Assembly: GCF_018334155.1 (NCBI RefSeq)
Contig: NZ_JAGXTP010000003.1
Location: 186,001 to 250,000, forward strand
Source of the DNA: Devosia litorisediminis
GTDB lineage: Bacteria; Pseudomonadota; Alphaproteobacteria; Rhizobiales; Devosiaceae
DNA length: 64,000 nt
Direction of reading: 5' to 3'
In this document: one piece after another, positions 1 to 9,026 of the stretch
Numbering within the stretch: position 1 is the stretch's first letter
How the letters are laid out: the number at the start of each line of letters is the position of its first letter
The notes under the pieces: model-generated
What the model was told of the DNA's origin: nothing
Database searches by the model: none
Seen by the model: the letters and a program-made list of their open reading frames with translations, nothing else
Translations under genes and position numbers: made by a program

Positions 1-837
1 CAGCCGCTCGATTTCCGCCATGGTATCGCGTGCCAGCTTTTCCGACGTCGTCAGCAAGATAGCCGGTGAGGTCGGACCATGCTCGGCCTGCCCCAATAGG
101 TCAGTAGCGCAGATTTCCCCGTCAACGCTCTCATCGGCGATGATCAGCGTTTCGGTCGGACCGGCGAACAGGTCGATACCGACCCGGCCAAACAGCTGCC
201 GCTTGGCCTCGGCAACAAAGGCATTGCCGGGGCCCACCAGCATATCGATGGGCGCGATTGTCTCGGTACCGATCGCCATGGCGCCAATGGCCTGAATGCC
301 ACCCAGCACGTAGATTTCGTCAGCGCCCGCCATGGCCTGCGCTGCCACCACCGCTGGGGCGGGCTTGCCGCCAAAAGGCGGCGCACAGGTAATTACCCGC
401 TCGCAACCGGCGACCTTGGCGGTGATCACCGACATATGGGCCGATGCCAGCAAGGGGTATTTCCCCCCCGGCACATAGCACCCCACCGCACTGATCGGCA
501 CATGCTTGTGACCCAGCGTCACGCCGGGCAGCGTCTCCACTTCGAGTTCAAGCATGGTGTCTTTTTGCAGTCGTGCGAAATTGCGCACCTGCGTCTGGGC
601 GAACTCGATATCGTGCAGATCCTGCGCGCTCAACTGTGCCAGGCAGGCATCGATGTCCCGCTGGCTGAGGCGGAATTCAGGGGCATGCCAATTGTCGAAC
701 TTTGCCGACAGCTCACGCACCGCCGTGTCACCGCGCGCATCGATATCGGCCAGAATGGCTTCCACCGTAGTGCGGACCTGTTGATCCGCCTGCGCGCGCG
801 CCGCAGCATCCTTGCCGCGCTTGAGCCATACCGGCAT
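1..837 (-). CDS. HisD-family NAD-dependent dehydrogenase (3' end outside window)
   Basis: The frame starts at the ATG whose complement is at 835-837, preceded by AGGAG at 8-nt spacing, and stays open to the window edge. It shows 279 codons of a protein that is usually about 430 residues. The translation contains [13 protein letters not shown], an AGPTE segment and the [10 protein letters not shown] motif, which carry zinc- and substrate-binding residues of histidinol dehydrogenases. The motif reads IDLFAGPTE rather than the IDMPAGPSE of biosynthetic HisD. With its position at the end of a sugar-uptake operon, this suggests a catabolic paralogue oxidising an alcohol or polyol (as the HisD homologue HpsN does) rather than histidine biosynthesis. 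The substrate is not determinable. It ends an operon running from base 7906. Confidence 0.88.
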   Translation of the reverse strand, partial: MPVWLKRGKDAAARAQADQQVRTTVEAILADIDARGDTAVRELSAKFDNWHAPEFRLSQRDIDACLAQLSAQDLHDIEFAQTQVRNFARLQKDTMLELEVETLPGVTLGHKHVPISAVGCYVPGGKYPLLASAHMSVITAKVAGCERVITCAPPFGGKPAPAVVAAQAMAGADEIYVLGGIQAIGAMAIGTETIAPIDMLVGPGNAFVAEAKRQLFGRVGIDLFAGPTETLIIADESVDGEICATDLLGQAEHGPTSPAILLTTSEKLARDTMAEIERL

Positions 838-883
838 GCCTGCTTCTCCTCAAATTGTTGCGCCTGTGTGCAGAAAACGCGCG

Positions 884-1447
884 CTAGAGCGCGTCCAGAC
901 CATCGCGGAAATCGTTGAGATCAGCCTCGACCGTTGATGGCGCCTCGATCCACTCGATCATGGCTTCTCCGGTGACCGGATCGCGCGGGGGAATGGGCAG
1001 CATCATAATGCGCTTGGCTGCGGCACGCCGCAGCTCTTCGGTCAGATGCTCTTCCTGCATATTGTCCCAGTCGCGACCATCGGGATAACCGCCAACCATG
1101 AGCACATCATCGGACTGACCGACCATGCTGTGCGACACCCCGGCGGGCATCACGATCACATCGCCCGCATTCACGCGCATGCGCAGCCCGCCCTTGCCGA
1201 ACAGCTCGACCTCCATCCAGCCTGCGGCCACGCCCAGGCATTCATGCGTGGTCGAATGGAAATGGGGATAGGTATAGACCCCCGGATAGCGCCAGTTGTT
1301 CAGCCAGCCATTGCCGCGAAAACGTGCCTGAACGGCGTCCGCGCCGCCGCCCGGAATACCATTGCGATGCACCAGCAGCGGAAACCGGCTGTTTGGCAGC
1401 ATGCCATTGGGCCGCGACCAATGCTGCTCGACCTCGATCCTGGACAT
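884..1447 (-). CDS. YjlB-like cupin protein
   Basis: This 187-residue protein has a single cupin fold. A GW.NNWRYPG segment is followed by YPHFHSTTHECLGVAAG (cupin motif 1, with two His and a Glu as likely metal ligands), and by the motif-2 region around GDVIVMPAGVSHSM. The layout resembles Bacillus YjlB-type cupins, which have no firmly assigned reaction. It lies in the leftward catabolic operon, 12 bp downstream of the aldo/keto reductase and 46 bp upstream of the HisD-like gene. A sugar-binding or sugar-isomerising role would fit the neighbours, but that is inference. Confidence 0.8.
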   Translation of the reverse strand: MSRIEVEQHWSRPNGMLPNSRFPLLVHRNGIPGGGADAVQARFRGNGWLNNWRYPGVYTYPHFHSTTHECLGVAAGWMEVELFGKGGLRMRVNAGDVIVMPAGVSHSMVGQSDDVLMVGGYPDGRDWDNMQEEHLTEELRRAAAKRIMMLPIPPRDPVTGEAMIEWIEAPSTVEADLNDFRDGLDAL

Positions 1448-1459
1448 TGCTCTCTCCCT

Positions 1460-2308
1460 TCAGTTCTCAAATGGCGTTGCGGTACTAGACGTCCCAGACG
1501 GGACACCAGGGGCCGTTGACCAGCCGCATTCCCTTGTCGAGCGCCTCGATAGCCTTGATGTCCTGCGCATCGAGCTTGAGAAGACGTGCCGCAAATTGGC
1601 GATGATCCGCTCCTTCTTGCCCGAAGAGGGAATGACGATGTGCCCCCTGGCCATCAGGAAGGCCAGCGCCACCTGCTCGCCGGTAGCCTCATGGGCCTTG
1701 CCGATCCGTTCCAGCACGGCATCACCAACCACGGCCCCCCGCGCCAGCGGCGCATAGGCGGTGACGGGCATGCCCAGCCCCTCGCAATAATCAATGATTG
1801 GCCGGTTCTGCATATAGACGTGACACTCCACCTGGTTGGTGGTGATCGGCCGATCGCCAAGCAGCATTCTGGTTTCATCCAGCAGCGCCTTGGTGAAGTT
1901 GGATACCCCGATGCGCTTGGCCAATCCGGCGTCGAACGCCTCGGCGAACTGGCTCATATAGACTTCTAGCGGAAATTCATTGTGCGGCGATGGCCAGTGC
2001 AACAGCAGCAGATCGACCTGATCGGTCTGCAGCTTGTCGAGGCTTTCCCGCACGGAATCCACCAGCTTGCCAGGCCCGAAATTGTCCGGCTTCACCTTGG
2101 TGGTGATAAAGATGTCCTGCCGCGGCACGCCAGCCTCGGCGATGCCGCGCGCTACGTCCGCCTCATTGTCATAACCCTGCGCGGTATCGATGTGGCGGCA
2201 CCCGGCCTCCAGCGCCCAGCGCACACCATTGCTGGCTTCCGCGCCGGGACGGTTCCAGGTGCCATAGCCCATTTGCGGAATGCCGCTGACCATTGGTTCG
2301 CTGTGCAT
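1460..2308 (-). CDS. Aldo/keto reductase with an apparent 3' frameshift
   Basis: This is an NADPH-dependent aldo/keto reductase of the (alpha/beta)8 barrel type. The catalytic tetrad is visible as D41, Y46 (GYDNE), K71 (TTKV) and H104 (LLLHWP). The first about 240 residues match the family. The last about 48 residues of the open frame become Ser/Arg-rich and lose similarity. Reading one frame over from the TTT run at about 1593-1596 restores a normal C-terminus (FAARLLKLDAQDIKAIEALD, then NGPWCPVWDV) ending at a TAG at 1485-1487. One missing T would explain this, either a real mutation or a sequencing error in a homopolymer. The intended gene is therefore probably 1485-2308. It lies in the sugar catabolic operon. 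Confidence 0.82.
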   Translation of the reverse strand: MHSEPMVSGIPQMGYGTWNRPGAEASNGVRWALEAGCRHIDTAQGYDNEADVARGIAEAGVPRQDIFITTKVKPDNFGPGKLVDSVRESLDKLQTDQVDLLLLHWPSPHNEFPLEVYMSQFAEAFDAGLAKRIGVSNFTKALLDETRMLLGDRPITTNQVECHVYMQNRPIIDYCEGLGMPVTAYAPLARGAVVGDAVLERIGKAHEATGEQVALAFLMARGHIVIPSSGKKERIIANLRHVFSSSMRRTSRLSRRSTRECGWSTAPGVPSGTSSTATPFEN

Positions 2309-2337
2309 TGCCTTGCCTTTCCTGTCGCTGCGCGGCC

Positions 2338-3096
2338 CTAAAGGCCCAGCGCATTGAGGTGATTGATCGACCGGCTGGCAAAAGCCTGCCAGTCGCTTGG
2401 ATTATCGTGTTCGGTGACGAGGTGGTCAGCCTTGGTTTTCTCAAACAGCGGCGCGAGCGCCTGCCAGTCGATGATGCCATCGCCCGTGGCCGTCCAGCCA
2501 TCGTCCAGCTTGGTGCCCAGAGGCGCGGTGTCCTTGGTCTGGATGATCACGATGCGGTCCGCGAAACGGCGCAGTTCTGCCGCCGGGTCGGCCCCGGCAC
2601 GCACGATCCAGCCACAGTCGATCTCGAACTTCACGCCCGACCCGCCCGCCGCAAAGATATGGTCGATCGGCCGGCTGCCATCGGCCAGCGGCACGAACTC
2701 GAAATCATGATTGTGCCAGGCGACCTCGAGCCCCGCAGCATTTGCCAGTTCGGCGCCGCGGGCCAGTTTTTCGCCCAGCCCGCGCCAGTAGGAAACCGTC
2801 GGCTCGCGCTCTTCGGCGGTGACATAGGGCGGGATCAGATAGGTGGCCCCCAGCGTCTGGGCAATCTCGATATAACGCTGCGGCGCCTCGACAAGCCCGG
2901 CCAGCGGCATGTGAAAGCCATAACAGGCCAGCCCCGCATCATCGAGTTGCTGGCGGAACAACCCCGGATCTTCCTCATAGGCGGGCAACCAGGGCTCGAT
3001 GGCGTCGTATCCCATCGCCTTGAGGATCGGCAATTGCGCCGCCAGTGGCGGGAAATTGCGCGACGAATAGAGCTGATAGGCTTTGCGATAGGTCAT
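2338..3096 (-). CDS. Sugar phosphate isomerase/epimerase (xylose isomerase-like TIM barrel)
   Basis: This 252-residue protein is of the AP endonuclease family 2/xylose isomerase-like type. Motifs that line the metal site in this fold are visible: WHNHDFEF mid-protein, FEIDCGW, IIQTKD and VTEHDNP near the C-terminus, supplying Glu, His and Asp ligands at barrel strand ends. Such enzymes isomerise or epimerise keto-sugars or dehydrate inosose-type substrates. Homologues commonly sit in ABC sugar transporter operons, as here, between the VOC protein and the aldo/keto reductase. The exact substrate cannot be read from the sequence. Confidence 0.85.
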   Translation of the reverse strand: MTYRKAYQLYSSRNFPPLAAQLPILKAMGYDAIEPWLPAYEEDPGLFRQQLDDAGLACYGFHMPLAGLVEAPQRYIEIAQTLGATYLIPPYVTAEEREPTVSYWRGLGEKLARGAELANAAGLEVAWHNHDFEFVPLADGSRPIDHIFAAGGSGVKFEIDCGWIVRAGADPAAELRRFADRIVIIQTKDTAPLGTKLDDGWTATGDGIIDWQALAPLFEKTKADHLVTEHDNPSDWQAFASRSINHLNALGL

Positions 3097-3144
3097 GCGG
3101 CAGGTCTCGGTGTCAGGTGTTTGCAGTGGGGAACAGCGCCAGCC

Positions 3145-3624
3145 TCAGGGCTGGGCTTCCTTGTCCTTGTCGAACTCGAGCAGTTCGATCATCACGCCCA
3201 GATCCTTGACCGTGTCGTAATAGGCGTAGCGCCCATGGCTGCCGTCGAACTCGCCGCGCTGCAGCAACGGATGACCCTTGGATTCAAGATAGGCATCGCG
3301 CTTGGTCAGATTGCGCGTGCGGAAAGCGATGTGGTGACAACCCGGGCCCTTCTCCTCGAGCAGGTCGCGCCAGGCGCTCTTTTCAGGACCGGGTTCGAGA
3401 AATTCGACATCGATATTGCCGAATTTGAACATCATGATCCGGCAACCGACATCGCTGGGCTTGCCGCGATAGATGGCCTTGGCTTCCTCTGCCGGAGCGG
3501 CGCGGCCCTCGCTTGGCATCGGCTTGCCCGTCAGATCGGCAAACCACTGCGCAGACTTCACCACATCATCGGTGACAAAGCAGATCTGCATCACTTCGTC
3601 TTCATCAAGCAGGCGCTTGTCCAT
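3145..3624 (-). CDS. VOC-family (glyoxalase/dioxygenase fold) protein
   Basis: This 159-residue protein has the paired beta-alpha-beta-beta-beta modules of the vicinal oxygen chelate superfamily. An N-terminal QICFVTDDVVKSAQWF segment and C-terminal CHHIAFRTRN and VMIELLEFD segments supply a His and a Glu that could bind a divalent metal. It lies 87 bp downstream of the ABC binding-protein gene on the same strand. Members catalyse isomerisation, epimerisation or ring cleavage; the reaction here is unknown. A second VOC gene lies across the divergent promoter at 9027. Confidence 0.8.
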   Translation of the reverse strand: MDKRLLDEDEVMQICFVTDDVVKSAQWFADLTGKPMPSEGRAAPAEEAKAIYRGKPSDVGCRIMMFKFGNIDVEFLEPGPEKSAWRDLLEEKGPGCHHIAFRTRNLTKRDAYLESKGHPLLQRGEFDGSHGRYAYYDTVKDLGVMIELLEFDKDKEAQP

Positions 3625-3711
3625 TCTGCTCGTCCATTCATTGGGTTGAGGGGCGGCGGCCCGGCGCAGAACGCCGGGTCGCCAACCGCTGGGGGGACAG
3701 GGTGTGGGCGC

Positions 3712-4950
3712 TTAGCCCAGGATGGTCTCGTAATTGTCCTGCATCTGCGCGATGGCATCATCCACGCTCATGCTCGGATCGCTCCAGAAGTTGAACACCA
3801 CATCCCAGATCGAGTTCTGCCAGTCGGCATCGCTCATCGAATGCGGGTTCTGCACTTGGTGGGCCGGATCAGACAGGATGTGCAGCACTTCTTCGGAACA
3901 GGCATCCAGCGCAGATTCAGGCGCATCAAGCCGGACCGGGGTCGAGCCCTTGGCCATGGCGAAATCGGCCTGCACCTGCGGATCAACCACCACCGAGGCA
4001 AAGTCGAGTTCGGCCTGGTCCATTTCAGGCGACTGGCCGCCCAGCAGGCCCCAGCTATCGACCGTGGCCACAACGGCCTTGGCACCCGGGATCTGCATGC
4101 AGCCAAAGTCGGTGCCGGCAGTCTTGCCCGCAGCGGTCCATTCGCCCTTCATCCAGTCGCCATGGATCTGCATCAGCGCCTTGCCGGTGATCACCATATT
4201 GGTGGTCACGTTCCATTCGCGATTGGCCGAGCCTTCGTCGGCCGCTTCCTGGAAGCGCCGCAGCGTATCGAGCAGATTGCGCATTTCGGCACTGTCGAGC
4301 ACCGCCGGATCAGGCTCTGCGCCATAAACGCCATTGTAGAAGTCGACGCCGCCCGTGGCGGCCGCCAGCGCATGGAACAGATAGCCGACCTGCCACTGCT
4401 GCCCACCAATGGCCAGCGGTACATAGCCCGCATCGCTCACCTTCTGGAAATCAGCGAACATGGCGTCGAGCGAACCCCAACTGGAGGGATCGACCCCGGC
4501 AGCCTTGGCCACCTCCATATTGTAATACGCCATGCCATCGATATGCAGTGCAGTCGGGATCTTGACGATCTCGCCGTCCACCGTGATCGACTTGGCAACC
4601 GCCAGCGGCAGGTGCTCGGTGATACCCTGTTCATTGAAGAACGCGGTGACCGGACGACCAAAGCCAAGTGCGGCCAGATCGCGGAACACACCGGGATTGG
4701 ATTCCATGAACACATTTGGTGGGCTACCGCCGGTGACCAGGTTCATCAAATTCACATTGGAGCCGGTATCATGCGGAATGGCGATATCGGTCCAGGTGTG
4801 GCCTTTGGCTTCAATGCCATCCTTGATGATATTGAGCGCTGCCACTTCCGGGCCCGAAGACCAGGAGTGGTACACCACGATTTCGCTGGCATAGGCGGTA
4901 GAGCTGAGCAGGATGGCTGTAGCAAGTCCGGCTAGGGTCTTCTTCATCAT
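3712..4950 (-). CDS. ABC transporter extracellular solute-binding protein (CUT1 type)
   Basis: This periplasmic sugar-binding protein of about 412 residues starts MMKKTLAGLATAILLSSTAYA, a clear Sec signal peptide cleaved after AYA. The start at 4950 (or the adjacent ATG at 4947) is chosen over a longer open frame because GGGAGG lies 8 nt upstream and the signal peptide begins exactly here. The mature protein shows features of family-1 binding proteins: IVVYHSWSSG at the start, MESNPGVFRDLA and the hinge-region segment VDSWGLLGG. It lies 28 bp downstream of the ATPase gene, so the cassette order is permease-permease-ATPase-binding protein. The ligand is probably a carbohydrate or polyol. Confidence 0.93.
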   Translation of the reverse strand: MMKKTLAGLATAILLSSTAYASEIVVYHSWSSGPEVAALNIIKDGIEAKGHTWTDIAIPHDTGSNVNLMNLVTGGSPPNVFMESNPGVFRDLAALGFGRPVTAFFNEQGITEHLPLAVAKSITVDGEIVKIPTALHIDGMAYYNMEVAKAAGVDPSSWGSLDAMFADFQKVSDAGYVPLAIGGQQWQVGYLFHALAAATGGVDFYNGVYGAEPDPAVLDSAEMRNLLDTLRRFQEAADEGSANREWNVTTNMVITGKALMQIHGDWMKGEWTAAGKTAGTDFGCMQIPGAKAVVATVDSWGLLGGQSPEMDQAELDFASVVVDPQVQADFAMAKGSTPVRLDAPESALDACSEEVLHILSDPAHQVQNPHSMSDADWQNSIWDVVFNFWSDPSMSVDDAIAQMQDNYETILG

Positions 4951-4978
4951 CGTTGTTTCCTCCCTTACGATGCGTCGT

Positions 4979-6079
4979 TCACATCCGCCGCCCGGTCTGG
5001 GCGTCGAAGATATTGGCTTTGCCCGGCATGAAATCGACCGAGACGCTGGTGCCGGGCTTGAGCCGGCTTGCAGCGTCGGGAGCGACCCGCAGGGCAAGCA
5101 ATTGGTTGTCGAGACTGAGGTAGACGGTGGCATCCGAGCCGGTGCGTTCGGTGTATTGCACCGGCAGGGTGAAGCTGGCCGCCGCATTGGGCTCGGCCAT
5201 GTCGGGCACGCCAAAATGCTCGGGCCGCAACCCCACAATGATGCGGGTGCCGTCCTGCGGCGCAGTCTCGAAATCATAACCGGTCAGATCGAGCGCCATG
5301 CCCGCCGCCAGATCGGCGGTGACTTTTGATCCATTCACGCGCAGCGTGGCTTCACGCAAATTCATCGCGGGTGAACCGATAAACCCGGCCACGAACAGAT
5401 TGGCGGGCCGCTCATAGATTTCGTCGGGTGTGCCAAACTGCTGGATCACCCCGCCATCCATCACCGCGATCTTGGTGGCCATGGTCATGGCCTCGATCTG
5501 GTCGTGGGTGACATACACGATGGTGGACTTCAGCTCGTCGTGCAGCTTCTTGATCTCAAGCCGCATTTCGGTGCGCAGCTTGGCATCGAGATTGCTCAAC
5601 GGCTCATCAAAAAGGAACACCCCGACATTCTTGACCAGCGCCCGGCCAATGGCGACGCGCTGGCGCTGCCCACCCGAGAGCTGCCCCGGCTTGCGATGCA
5701 GCAGCGGCTCGATCTGCAGCAGCTTGGCCGCCCAGGCGATGCGTTGCTCGATCTCCTCGCGCGGCAGCTTGCTGGCCGAAAGGCCGAATTTGAGGTTCCC
5801 GTGCACGGTCTTGGTCGGATAGAGCGCATAGGACTGAAACACCATGGCCAGCCCACGATCCTTGGGGTCCAGATCAGTGACATCGCGATCCCCGATCATG
5901 ATGCGCCCGTCGGTCACCTCGAGCAGCCCGGCCAGCAGGTTGAGCAGCGTGGTCTTGCCGCAGCCACTTGGCCCCAGCAGCACCAGAAAGTCGCCGTCCT
6001 CCACCGCAAGGTTGAGGTCATTGAGGACCGTTAGGGACCCGTAGCTTTTGACGATGTGTTCGAAGCTGACAGTTGGCAT
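4979..6079 (-). CDS. ABC transporter ATP-binding protein, MalK/UgpC type
   Basis: This 366-residue ATPase energises the adjacent permeases. It shows Walker A GPSGCGKT (36-43), the Q-loop (Q82), signature LSGGQRQR (134-141), Walker B VFLFDEP (154-160), and an H-loop in YVTHDQ. A C-terminal TOBE-like regulatory region of about 120 residues is typical of MalK/UgpC ATPases serving CUT1 importers. It starts 4 bp after the MalG-type permease gene, consistent with translational coupling. Confidence 0.95.
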   Translation of the reverse strand: MPTVSFEHIVKSYGSLTVLNDLNLAVEDGDFLVLLGPSGCGKTTLLNLLAGLLEVTDGRIMIGDRDVTDLDPKDRGLAMVFQSYALYPTKTVHGNLKFGLSASKLPREEIEQRIAWAAKLLQIEPLLHRKPGQLSGGQRQRVAIGRALVKNVGVFLFDEPLSNLDAKLRTEMRLEIKKLHDELKSTIVYVTHDQIEAMTMATKIAVMDGGVIQQFGTPDEIYERPANLFVAGFIGSPAMNLREATLRVNGSKVTADLAAGMALDLTGYDFETAPQDGTRIIVGLRPEHFGVPDMAEPNAAASFTLPVQYTERTGSDATVYLSLDNQLLALRVAPDAASRLKPGTSVSVDFMPGKANIFDAQTGRRM

Positions 6080-6083
6080 GAGA

Positions 6084-7019
6084 TTATCCCTTGATCGCGC
6101 CGGAAGTGACGCCCTGCACGAACAGCTTTCCCACCACGAAATAGACGACGAGCGGAGGGATAGCGGTCAGCAGGGCGGCCGCCATGTTGTGTGCGTAATT
6201 GGTTGTACCGGTGGAGATGGTGACCAGATTGGCCAGATTGACCGTCATGGGCTGCCCGTTCAGGCCCCCAAAAGTCACCCCGATCAGATAGTCATTCCAG
6301 ATATTGGTGATCTGCAGGATCAGCACCACGATCAGGATATTGCCGCTCATGGGCAGGATGATCTCGATGAATATCTTCCAGAACGAGCCTGAATCCATGA
6401 CCGCTGCGCTCATGATCTCCTGCGGTATGTCTTTGTAGTAATTCCGGAAAATCAGCGTCAACACCGGCATGGCCAGCACGGCATGGATGATCGCCACGCC
6501 CCATAGGGTGCCGTAGACCTTGGCCGTCGAGGTCATCACGATCAGCGGATACATGATGATCTGGAACGGCACGAAAGCGCAGATGAACAGCAGGAACAAA
6601 AACCCGCCCGCCCAGCGCACATTCCACAGCGCCAGCGCATAGCCCGTCACCATTGATAGCCCGATGGACAGGGCCAGCGAGGGGAACAGGATCATGACCG
6701 AGTTCCAGAACCCGACCTTGAGCCCATTACAGTTGATACCCGAGCAGGCCTTGTTCCAGGCATGGTCCCACGCATCGAGCGTCCAGACCTGGGGCAGCGC
6801 GAAGATCGCCCCTTCGCGGATTTGATCCATGGTCTTGAACGAGGTCACCACCACCACATAGAGCGGGATGCAGAAGAACAGCGCGCACATGCTCAAAAAC
6901 ACGATGATGGCTATCGACTGCGGCGAGATCCCCTTCTTCTTGCGCGGGAAATAGGGCGCTCGGCTCACAGGCACTTCTGCAGCGCCGGCGGCGCGTTGGG
7001 TCACCGATATCTGGCTCAT
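6084..7019 (-). CDS. ABC sugar transporter permease, MalG type
   Basis: This 311-residue inner-membrane permease has about six hydrophobic segments. The first (about residues 30-60) follows a basic PRKKKG stretch. The cytoplasmic EAA loop, which docks on the ATPase, reads EIMSAAVMDSGSFWKIF. The C-terminus ends in the GAIKG tail common in MalG-type permeases. The start overlaps the stop of the upstream permease gene by 4 bp (ATGA), indicating coupled translation. Confidence 0.93.
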   Translation of the reverse strand: MSQISVTQRAAGAAEVPVSRAPYFPRKKKGISPQSIAIIVFLSMCALFFCIPLYVVVVTSFKTMDQIREGAIFALPQVWTLDAWDHAWNKACSGINCNGLKVGFWNSVMILFPSLALSIGLSMVTGYALALWNVRWAGGFLFLLFICAFVPFQIIMYPLIVMTSTAKVYGTLWGVAIIHAVLAMPVLTLIFRNYYKDIPQEIMSAAVMDSGSFWKIFIEIILPMSGNILIVVLILQITNIWNDYLIGVTFGGLNGQPMTVNLANLVTISTGTTNYAHNMAAALLTAIPPLVVYFVVGKLFVQGVTSGAIKG

Positions 7020-7906
7020 CGGGCAACTCCCTTGCGCTGCTGCCAGGCGGTCAGAGCCACCAGCGGCACGAATACGACCAGCGTAATGATCAGCATCATC
7101 ACCGCCGCAGCCGAGGCGTAGCCAAGATTGGATTTGGCCGAGAGCGCATTGATGGTGAAATAGGCAGGCACCCAGGTGGACTGGCCCGGCCCGCCATTGG
7201 TCATGGCGACCACCACGTCATAGGCCTTGATCACACCCAGAGAGAGCAGGATGGCACAGGTGATGAAGGTGAACTTCATCATCGGAATGACGATCTCGAC
7301 ATAGAGCCGCCATAACGGCACGCCGTCCAGCTTGGCCGCGCTCCAGATTTCAGAATTGATGCCTTTGAGCCCGGCCAGCATCAGGGCCATGTAAAAGCCC
7401 GCGCTCTGCCAGACCGAGGCCAGAATGATGGCGTACATTGCCGTATCGGGCTGCGCCAACCAGTTGAAATCGACCTGCCAGCCCAGCCCCCGCAGAAAGC
7501 TCTGGGCGCCCAGGGTCGGATTGAGGATCCAGCGCCAGGCAGCGCCGGTAACAATCAGCGACACCGCCAGCGGATACAGAAACACCGTGCGGAACAGGCT
7601 TTCGCCGCGCTTTTCCTTGTCGATCATTGCAGCCAGAATGAACCCGAAGACGATGGCCAGCGCGCTGCCCAGACCCAGGACGATCAGATTGCGCAGCGAG
7701 ATTTCCCAGCCGGCATCGCGGAACAGGCGGTTGTACTGCCGTCCCCATTCAGACCAGTCGATGCCATATTCGGGCAGACGGCGGCTGCGGGTAAAGCTGA
7801 GATAGACGGTCCACAGGATCGAGCCCACAAAGGCCACCAGCGTGACAGCGACCGCTGGCATCAGCGCAGCCTGTGGCGATATGCGACTCCATCGCATGGT
7901 CTTCAT
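7016..7906 (-). CDS. ABC sugar transporter permease, MalF type
   Basis: First gene of the leftward operon: a 296-residue permease with a membrane segment at about residues 15-40 and five more behind it. The EAA loop is EIWSAAKLDGVPLWRLY, followed by EIVIPMMK. Together with the MalG-type partner it forms the channel of a CUT1 importer. Upstream lies a 189-bp divergent region shared with the aldo/keto reductase at 8096. That region holds a candidate LacI operator, so the importer is probably repressed without substrate. Confidence 0.93.
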   Translation of the reverse strand: MKTMRWSRISPQAALMPAVAVTLVAFVGSILWTVYLSFTRSRRLPEYGIDWSEWGRQYNRLFRDAGWEISLRNLIVLGLGSALAIVFGFILAAMIDKEKRGESLFRTVFLYPLAVSLIVTGAAWRWILNPTLGAQSFLRGLGWQVDFNWLAQPDTAMYAIILASVWQSAGFYMALMLAGLKGINSEIWSAAKLDGVPLWRLYVEIVIPMMKFTFITCAILLSLGVIKAYDVVVAMTNGGPGQSTWVPAYFTINALSAKSNLGYASAAAVMMLIITLVVFVPLVALTAWQQRKGVAR

Positions 7907-7988
7907 TTAGTCCTCCTCACCTGCGTCTTGCGCGCAGTCGTCGGGTCGCCCCGCTCGAAAACACAGCCCGTTTCTGGTCCGGCTTGTG

Positions 7989-8003
7989 TTCGTATTAGCG
8001 TTA
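7989..8003. promoter_or_regulatory. Candidate LacI-family operator in the divergent promoter region
   Basis: The sequence TTCGTATTAGCGTTA shares the core TCGTATTA(A/G)CG with the site at 8943-8956. It lies between the divergent ABC-importer operon and the aldo/keto reductase gene. The LacI-family gene of the cluster is the obvious candidate to bind both. Assignment rests on the shared core and position only. Confidence 0.45.
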
Positions 8004-8095
8004 ATCTAGGTTGATGAAATGCAGATCGTCAACCGTCTTTGTTGGCATCATTGAAAAACAGGGTCAAAGGCCCGAACACAAACAGGAGAGGCGTC

Positions 8096-8905
8096 GTGAC
8101 ATCAAACCCAATCCCCATGCTCGGCTTCGGCACTTATGGCCGTAGAGGGCCCGAAGGCGTGGACGCCATGCTCACCGCGCTTGAAACCGGATACCGCCAC
8201 CTGGACACCGCACAGGACTATGAAAACGAGACCGAGGTCGGGCAGGCGGTTGCCCGCTCGGGCTTGCCGCGCGAGTCGATTTTCGTCACCACCAAGATTG
8301 CGCCGCGCCATTATCCCAGGGGGTCATTGCTGCCCTCACTGCGCGAAAGCCTGGACAAGCTGAGCCTGGACCAGGTTGACCTGACCCTGCTGCACTGGCC
8401 CTCCCCCAATGACGAAGTGCCACTGGCCCATTATGTCGAACAATTGGCGGAAGCCCGGAGTTCCGGGCTTTCCCGGCTAATCGGCGTCTCCAATTTCACG
8501 ATCGACCTGCTCGAGCAAACCATCGCTATGCTGGGCAAGGATGCCATTGCCAACAATCAGTTCGAGCTCAACCCCCATATGCAGAACAAGCGGCTGGCCG
8601 ATTTCTCTCAGTCCAAGGGCATCCTTGTGACCTGCTATCTGCCCATTGCCCACGGCACCCTGGGGGACGATCCCATCTTGCAGGACATTGCCCGGACCCA
8701 TGACGCGACGGTGGCGCAGATCGCCATCGCGTTCGAGCTGGCCAAGGGCTACGCGGCCATTCCGACCTCGGGCAAGCCGGAACGCATTCGCGAAAACTAC
8801 GCCGCCAGCAAGATCGTCCTGACGCCCCAGCAGATCGCCAGCATTGCCACGCTGGATCAGGGCAAGCGCCGCATCGATCCCGAATGGGGACCCAAATGGG
8901 ACTAA
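8096..8905 (+). CDS. Aldo/keto reductase (second copy in the locus)
   Basis: This 269-residue aldo/keto reductase has the intact tetrad D37, Y42, K67 and H100 (LLHWP). The GTG at 8096 is chosen because AGGAG lies 7 nt before it and the protein then begins MTSNPIPMLGFGTYG, like the family. A longer upstream frame has no ribosome binding site. It is a paralogue of the reductase at 1460-2308 (same DxxQxYxNE and VDLxLLHWPSP segments) and is intact at its C-terminus (PEWGPKWD). It is transcribed divergently from the importer and probably reduces or oxidises a sugar-derived carbonyl. Confidence 0.9.
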   Translation: MTSNPIPMLGFGTYGRRGPEGVDAMLTALETGYRHLDTAQDYENETEVGQAVARSGLPRESIFVTTKIAPRHYPRGSLLPSLRESLDKLSLDQVDLTLLHWPSPNDEVPLAHYVEQLAEARSSGLSRLIGVSNFTIDLLEQTIAMLGKDAIANNQFELNPHMQNKRLADFSQSKGILVTCYLPIAHGTLGDDPILQDIARTHDATVAQIAIAFELAKGYAAIPTSGKPERIRENYAASKIVLTPQQIASIATLDQGKRRIDPEWGPKWD

Positions 8906-8942
8906 GCCGACAACCCCGCCAAAACTTGCAATACAGCAAAAA

Positions 8943-8956
8943 ATCGTATTAACGAT
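8943..8956. promoter_or_regulatory. Candidate LacI-family operator upstream of the VOC-lacI pair
   Basis: ATCGTATTAACGAT is an imperfect palindrome with half-sites ATCGT and ACGAT. It lies 71 bp before the VOC gene and about 580 bp before the LacI-family gene. It shares its core with the site at 7989-8003, suggesting coordinated and autoregulated control. Confidence 0.45.
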
Positions 8957-9026
8957 GAGATAGGTCATCCATTCTGACCCAAAATTGCTGGCGTCAGAGA
9001 CACAAGAAGAGACCAAGGAGGATTCA

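Noticed and set aside
2293..4935. 880-codon plus-strand open frame
   Set aside because: It lies antisense to the isomerase, VOC and binding-protein genes, which have clear motifs and ribosome binding sites. Long antisense frames are expected in GC-rich DNA.
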